In this document: positions 57,755-64,000 of the stretch, one piece after another | How positions within the stretch are numbered: position 1 is the first letter of the stretch | Layout of the letters: each line of letters opens with the position of its first letter | NCBI RefSeq assembly: GCF_907164915.1 | Contig: NC_061864.1 | Span: 16,809,889-16,873,888, forward strand | Source of the DNA: Impatiens glandulifera | Lineage: Eukaryota > Streptophyta > Magnoliopsida > Ericales > Balsaminaceae | DNA length: 64,000 nt | Reading direction: 5' to 3' | The notes under the pieces: generated by a model | What the model was told of the DNA's origin: nothing | The model's input: the letters and a program-made list of their open reading frames with translations, nothing else | Database searches by the model: none | Made by a program: the position numbers and the translations under genes

Positions 57755-58532
57755 ATAGGAATGACAATGAGTACTCGTATACCTGATATTTGTGGGTACC
57801 CGATAGTCAGGTTCGAATATTTTAAATCGGGTACAGAGTCGGATATGAGGAGGGGAGAATGTACCTAGTCGGGTACGGGATTAGGAATGGGTAGTGTGCG
57901 AAACCCAAACCCGATACCCGACTATATTAATATTAAAAGTAATTTTTTTATTATTAAAACTTAATGTGACTTTTCAAATGATTTATCGTTACAAATATCA
58001 TCATAATACATTATTTAACTTGGTCTTATCCACACTTCACTCCAAATATCATCATAAATACACTCCACTCCATCTTTAAATTTTTTATATTTCCAAAAAA
58101 ATATTTCTCTACGTAAATCTTAATCTTCAACTTTATTTTATTAACAAGATATCAATTTCTCTTATTATTCTTCGTCTATTTTTTTTTACTTTTTTTTAAA
58201 CTTTTTTTTCACTCTAGTTTATCTTCTTCAAATTCTACTAAAAAATATGTAAATAAATAATATTTGTATTTGTATTTTTAACATTTTGATATTACTAATT
58301 TTAAAATTATTTATTATAATTATGTTTCTTTTTTATCAATTTTTATAATCTTATAATTACTTTTTTAATCAGGTAATGGGGTACTCGTCGGGATTGAATA
58401 CTCGACAAATCAGGAATGAAGATAGAAGTAGAGATATTCATCGGGTTCAGGATCGAGTAGTAAAATGTAAATCAGATTTGGGGATAAGTACTTCACTACC
58501 CGCTAATCATATAGGTGAGACGCTGTTTCAAC
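57755..58532. mobile_element. Probable non-autonomous repeat with GGGTACCCGA-rich ends
   Basis: The left end (57755-57930) is full of GGGTACCCGAT, TCGGGTAC and ACCCGATACCCGAC motifs. The right end (58370-58532) has the inverse (GGGGTACTCGTCGGG, CATCGGGTTCAGG, CACTACCCGC). The ends are weakly inverted: TATAGGAATGACAATGAG against complemented CCTATATGATTAGCGG. Such GGGTA-rich ends recur in small plant DNA elements. The middle is AT-rich. Boundaries and class are uncertain. Confidence 0.45.
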
Positions 58533-60540
58533 TTAAGGCAAATCCAATTACATACAACAATTTATCATGCATAAGTTATTCTTCAAAATTCCATCATAAA
58601 TAAAATGTAGTGAATATATATATATATATATATATAGTTTAAATTATTTAAATAATATAAATTAATTCAACATTATTTACTCATTCTTTCGTTAATTATA
58701 TCATATTATTCAAAATATTAAAATATTTTTTATTTTAAATTATTATTTTATTATTATATATTAATATTTTTAATTTTTTTATCACAAAAATTATACTTCC
58801 TTAAAATCATCTCTCATCATTACAATTTTTTCTATCCAAATTAAAAAAAAATATATATTCAAACGAGACCTAAGAGAATTAAGGAAGTAAAAGTTTATTC
58901 TTTTGAGTTATTTAAAACTAAAACTAATCAAACGTAAATTCATTTCTTTCTCATTATCACATCAATTAATTTATTCATCAAATAAATAAAATACTATTAT
59001 TATTATTAATATATATTAAATTATGTAAGTATTTTTTATATAAAATCTCATTTCCTCAAAATCATTCTAAATTATTATCATTTTTTTCTTTATATATTTT
59101 AAAAAAATCGATTAAAGGCCAAAGTTAGTAAAATTCTTACACCATTTTACTTTATGTTTAATGTTTTTAACTTATCTTTTATCTAATACTTTTTAAAAAT
59201 ATTTTATATTTTGAAAAAATTAAATTATTAAAATATTTATTTGTATTTAAAATTTAATAAAAATAAAATAAAAATATTTTAATATTTTATTTATTAAATT
59301 AAATAAATTTAATAATTTGAATGATAATATATAATACAAGTATTTAAAAAATACAAAAGTAAAACTCTATATTTATTTTTGTTACTTCAACAAGGAGCAG
59401 GTTAACTAGGTACCAACTAACTGATCATAAGACAATATAAAAGAGAAAGAAGAAGATATGTTTGAGGGGCAAAATAAATAAAAAAATATATTTTTTTCAC
59501 ATTGATCGATAATATATTATTAACATTTGCAAACCGAGAGGATATATATGATAATGAATTTCCTGTATTTCAATTTTCAACCAAAAAGAGTTTATAATTT
59601 TTCTTTTAAGCCTGAGTTAAAAAAATAAAAAAATAAAAAATAAGAGTGAGAAATGATACTTTGGGAAAGAAAATAAAATGACATAAAATAATCTGAAAAA
59701 ACAAAAAAATTGTATTTCTTCAATTTCTTCTCACACTTTTTTTTTGACTGTATCAATCCTTGTTTATTTTCCAAATCTTTTTCTTCGTCACTTTCAATAC
59801 ACACAAATAAAATTAAATCTAACCATAATTAAGTCCTTCATACCTATTCATCCACTAATATTATTAATCAATTTAATAAATAATGGTGGGCTATAATTCT
59901 AAAGAGGATGATTTTAAAGAAATGATTATTTTTAATAAAAAAACTTAAAAGATATTAATATATATAAATAAAATAAAAAATAATAATTTAAAATATAAAG
60001 CATTTGAATATTTTAATTAATGAAAAGAGTGATTTGATTATTAAAAATCGATTAATTAAAAAATTAATTTTGATTAAATTTTTATAAAAATTAAAAGAAA
60101 ACAAGGCAAAAAGGGTTTGGCACAATGTACTAGAATCCCAAGATTATATTTTGTTATTTTAGGACACTTGTCAAGAAGAAACAAACAAACCTACATTTAA
60201 TAATGGGCCAACTTATCCGGAAATAATTGTTTCCGGCCTATTGGTCATTAATAATAATTGTCTTTTTTTTTAATAGTAAGATTTATTTTTAAAGAATATT
60301 AGTTAATATACTTTTATATATAATTACTTTTTTTTATATTGACTATTTAATATATATATAATTACATATAAAATTAATTAAAAATAATATTATAAAGAAG
60401 ATATATTTATAAAATTAATAAAATTAATTGATTTATTTAAATAAATAATAATTTATAAATATATATTTATCTACCTTTTATATATAAGATAATTATTTAT
60501 AAACTAGTAAAATTATAAAATTTGAAAAAATACTAAATCG
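58533..60540. other. AT-rich intergenic spacer
   Basis: No coding feature is supported. It contains a (TA)n run at about 58616-58636 and long A/T stretches. Confidence 0.5.
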
Positions 60541-63500
60541 ATTACCGCAAATATCAATGAATCATAAAATTAAAGTGTACCTTAACACTTTATATGATGA
60601 AATTGTTGAACCAATACGAATGTTAGAGTCGATGAGACTTCAACTATGGGGTTGGCAAAAAAAATAGGAATCAGGGGCAATCCTTTACTATCAACGCCAT
60701 AATTTCAGACAAAGATTGAAACTTAGATGAAAAAACAAAGAAGGATTGAAGAATTAAAGGTTTATGTTATAATTGTGATGGAAAATTTTTAAGTTTTATG
60801 TCAAGTTTTTTGTTTATATTTTGACAATGAAGAAGATATAGAACAAACTACTTTAATACTTGAAGCAGAATTGAACTTGCGAGATTCTAAAGAAGATGTT
60901 GAAGGGTCATTGCATACTATCTCCGAAAATAATTTTTGAACCATGAGATTAACATTTTTATTGACAAGTTTCCTATTTTCATATTAGTTGACTCGGACAA
61001 AACACATAACTTCCTTGACCCAAAAATTCTTAAAAATATAACTGGCCATCTGGGCCATTATCACATTCAAAAGATATTGCTGTCACTCAGAGCCAGCCCC
61101 GAGGTTTGGGCTGCCCTAGAAAAAGTTTGATATACTTTTTGTTGTCCTAAGTCTAGTTTTAAAAATTAATAAAAAAAAATTCATTTTTTTTTTGAGATTT
61201 GAACTCATAACCACATTTTAAATGCATATCTTGAACCACCAAACTACAAACATTTATGTTTAAAATTACAATAAATATAATTAAATATTTTAATATTTTA
61301 AACAAATGGGTTGTCCTGGAGAGTGGGCTGCCCTAGCCCGAGGGCTTGCCGGGCTTACCCTAGGGCCGGCCCTGCAGTGTCACCATTGTAAACGATTCTC
61401 CCATTCACAGTAAATCAATATGTCACGTTCTAATTTGGAATATTAAAGGTGTGGAATTTTAAGAGAAATATGCGCAACCTTAACAATTTTGTGTTAAGGT
61501 ATGATACTTGGTATTGAATTGCCTGACCAGTCTAGGGAAAATCTATTGGAAATTTGAAACTCTTACTATGATTTTCTCAAGAGAAATGACAACAACATAA
61601 ACTACAAATCACCAACAATCCAACATAAAAGTAATAAACTATGAAATTTTTTAGATATTGCTACAAAAATGTGGGATGACATCAATGGTACAAGCAACGA
61701 CAACACCAACCTCAACAATTTTTTTCAATCCAAGACTCAAACAACTGAAAAATTGAAGGAGGAATATTTAAATCAATTATTAAGACACTATAAAGACTTA
61801 TTTTAAAAACCTACCATACTACCTCATTAAAATAAAGAAGATCATAAAATATCAGTCAAAGAAGGCACAAATCCAATTGGTCTATGACTCTATCGATATC
61901 CTTCACTAGAGAAAAATGAGATTGAGAAATTAATTGAAAAAATGTTGGATACAAGCATTATACGAGATAGTAATAGCGCATATTCCTCACCGGTGGTGTT
62001 AGTATAACAAAATATCAATTTGACGAATGTGTATTGATTATAGGAAATTAAACTTAACAACAATAAAAGACAAATATCCAATACCTTTGGTTGAAGATTT
62101 ATTTGATGAACTTCATGGCAATTCATAATTTTCCAAGCTCGATTTACGATTGAGCTTTAATCAAATACGCATGAAACAAGAAGATATCCTTAAGACCGCC
62201 TAGCCATTATGAATTTGTGGTTATGCCATTCAGACTTACAAATGCGCCATCGACATTCCAAAATCAGATGAATATAAATACTTAAATTTATTGTTTTTTC
62301 GATGATATACTAATATATAGTAAATACATGGGCACACATTTAAAACATTTGCGTACTACCTTCAAAATGTTACGACATCATACACTCTTTCAAAATTCAA
62401 AGCAATTACAAATTGGAAGAGACAACAATGATAACAATTAAGGGGTTTCTTAGGTCATACCGGATACTATTGTAGATTTATTCACAATTATAAAGACGTG
62501 ACCAATATTAACACAACTCCTAAAGAAAGACCAATTCACATGGACATCAGAAGCACAACGAGCCTTTAAAAATTTTAAAGGTATCACCACGACACAACCT
62601 GTTTTGGCTTTACCTAATTTCGAAGATGTGTTTGTTGTAGAAACAAATGTTTGCGATTATGATATGTTATCAATATTAATGCAGAAAGGCAAACCAATAG
62701 ATTTTATTAGTAAATGTCTTTCTTCGAAGATTCAAGCCCTGCCAACATATGAAAAATAATTGTTAGCTTTAATTAATGTAGTAATCAAATGAAAACTGTA
62801 TCTTCAATTCAAACCATTTGTTATAAAAACTGATCATGAACCATTGAAACATCTGTTGAACAAAAAATACATCATCCTGGTCAAAGAAAGATGGCTATAC
62901 AAATTGATCAGATTTGATTATATTGTTTAATACAAGAAAAGATGTGAAAATAAGACAGCTGATTCATTATCTATGCAACAACAACCTAAATGTAACACCA
63001 TTATATCTTTCACCTCAAAATTATTACAACAGGTAGCAAAATTATGGAATCAAGATCTAAACATATCATTCATCATCAAAGACTTAGAAAGTTCTCTCCA
63101 AAGTCATCCATGTTACACATGAAATTTGGATAGCTCTGAAAACACGATAAATTAGTGGTTGGATATGATATTACATTACACAATACGATTATTAACTTAT
63201 TATATTACCAATTTACCAAAAACTCAAAATGACATATTTTTGAAATGAGATGAGGAAGGATGTTCGAAATTTTGTTCGTCAATGTTTAACCTGTCAATAA
63301 AACAAGTATGATAATACATGTCCAAGCTGCTTGATACAACCGCTTCCAATATCTCGATCAATATAGTCTTCAGTTTCCATGAATTTCATCGAAGCATCAC
63401 CTAATTCGCGTAGGAAAACAATCATATTTGTTGTTGTTGATCGACTTTCCAAAATGACGCATTTCGCAGCAATGAGTCACTCTTTCATAATATCCATAGT

Positions 63501-63830
63501 GGTCTGTTGTTACAATGATTACATCTATAAATTACATAGGATGCCACTTACAATTGTAAGTGATCATGATAAAAATAATTTTAAAATTTTTTGGAAAGAA
63601 TTTTTGAAATTGTAGAGTGTCGAACAATTCCTATCATTGGCCTACCATCCACAAATAGACAGACAAACAAAAGTGGTTAATCGTTGTTTACAACTTACTT
63701 ACATTGTATGGTCGGTTAAAAACCCAAGGAATGGATGTTTTGGTTGTCCTTGGTAGAATGATGGTTTAACACATCTTTTCATTCAGGAACACAAATAACA
63801 TCATTTATGGAAAATCACCTCCTGTCCATA
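60541..63830 (+). pseudogene. Decayed Ty3/gypsy retrotransposon gag-pol region
   Basis: Relics in Ty3/gypsy order, broken by many stops and frameshifts. A gag zinc-knuckle relic lies near 60730-60790. An aspartic-protease relic is at 60936-61050 (ILVDSDKTHNFLDPK). Reverse transcriptase lies at about 61900-62330, including [30 protein letters not shown] and FFDDILIYSK. RNase H lies at about 62540-62970 (PNFEDVFVVETNV, KTDHEPLKHLL). Integrase lies at about 63370-63700 (FVVVDRLSKMTHF, ITIVSD-like PLTIVSDH). No long terminal repeats were identified. The reading is interrupted at 61088-61376 by a MITE. It is non-functional. Confidence 0.85.
61088..61376. mobile_element. hAT-type MITE inserted in the gypsy remnant
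   Basis: Starts CAGAGCCAGCCCCGAGG and ends CTAGGGCCGGCCCTG, a classic hAT-like CAGGGCCGGCCC terminus, with an inner GGGCTGCCCTAG repeated inverted. The flanks CTGTCACT and GTGTCACC agree at 6 of 8 bases, which is compatible with an old 8-bp duplication. It has no coding capacity. Protease-region sequence resumes after it. Confidence 0.7.
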
Positions 63831-63839
63831 TTTCATACA

Positions 63840-64000
63840 TAGCTGGTGTAGGAAAATCTTCCTTGATCAATTAAAGAACTGAGAAATTTAACAATTACAA
63901 GCAACCACAAAGCAAATGCAACAACACAAGATTTGTATCGGAGTTCGACCCAAAAATTGGTCTATGTCTCCGTCGAGCTCTATTAGGATTTCGATTCCAC
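63840..64000. repeat. Unidentified repeat-like sequence at the window edge
   Basis: Base composition changes after the gypsy remnant. ACAACACAAGATTTGTATCG followed by GAGTTCGACCC resembles the ends of common plant retroelement-derived repeats, but it is cut by the window edge and cannot be classified. Confidence 0.3.

Noticed and set aside
63379..63615. Independent small gene
   Set aside because: The translation is the integrase core of the decayed gypsy element (VDRLSKMTHF), flanked by other pol relics in order.

Overview
The window is 64 kb of AT-rich nuclear DNA from a flowering plant, almost certainly a eudicot. The genes have many short GT-AG introns, long AT-rich spacers and plant-specific families: non-phosphorylating GAPDH, an LRL-type bHLH factor, a class II formin with a PTEN-like domain, a reticulon-like B protein, a CYP72-clan P450 and a purine permease. 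I do not name a species.

Host genes, left to right: the 3' part of a GAPN/ALDH11A-type gene (64-1450, +); an LRL1-type bHLH gene (7733-9877, +); a reticulon-like protein gene (12291-14679, -); an FH13/FH18-like formin gene of 16 exons (17871-24601, -); a two-exon BTB/POZ gene (25948-28010, -); a tRNA-Thr(AGU) gene (29069-29142, -); a five-exon CYP72-clan P450 gene (31512-33323, -); and a PUP4/PUP5-like purine permease gene (51155-52261, -). GAPN, LRL1, the BTB gene and PUP5 have close neighbours at Arabidopsis At2g24220-At2g24270. The reticulon and formin match a second Arabidopsis neighbourhood near At5g58000-At5g58160 (locus numbers recalled, not searched). The host order therefore looks like conserved ancestral microsynteny.

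Mobile DNA dominates the right half. A full-length Mutator-like element (MULE-1, 37079-45996) has diverged terminal inverted repeats and a perfect 9-bp target duplication. It carries an open MULE transposase gene on + and, convergently, a ten-exon Ulp1-like cysteine protease gene on -. This is the layout of the Ulp1-bearing plant MULEs called Kaonashi/KI. The protease gene has an in-frame TAG. Four arrays of the palindrome TTTCGGGTCCCGAAA lie only in introns or between the two 3' ends. A related 4-kb element (MULE-2, 46799-50764), inserted in an older hAT-like remnant, has lost the catalytic exons of both genes between two of these arrays and gained 1.3-kb fold-back arms. A 290-bp relative lies in the BTB gene intron.

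A different long-inverted-repeat element (52805-55912, 8-bp target duplication) carries 21-bp minisatellites in both arms and a captured, broken GTE-type bromodomain fragment. The right end (about 60.5-63.8 kb) is a decayed Ty3/gypsy polyprotein region split by a hAT-type MITE. Smaller elements include two Tourist-like MITEs, one of them shown by its own empty-site duplicate beside the P450 gene. The remaining spacers are AT-rich and show no gene I can support.
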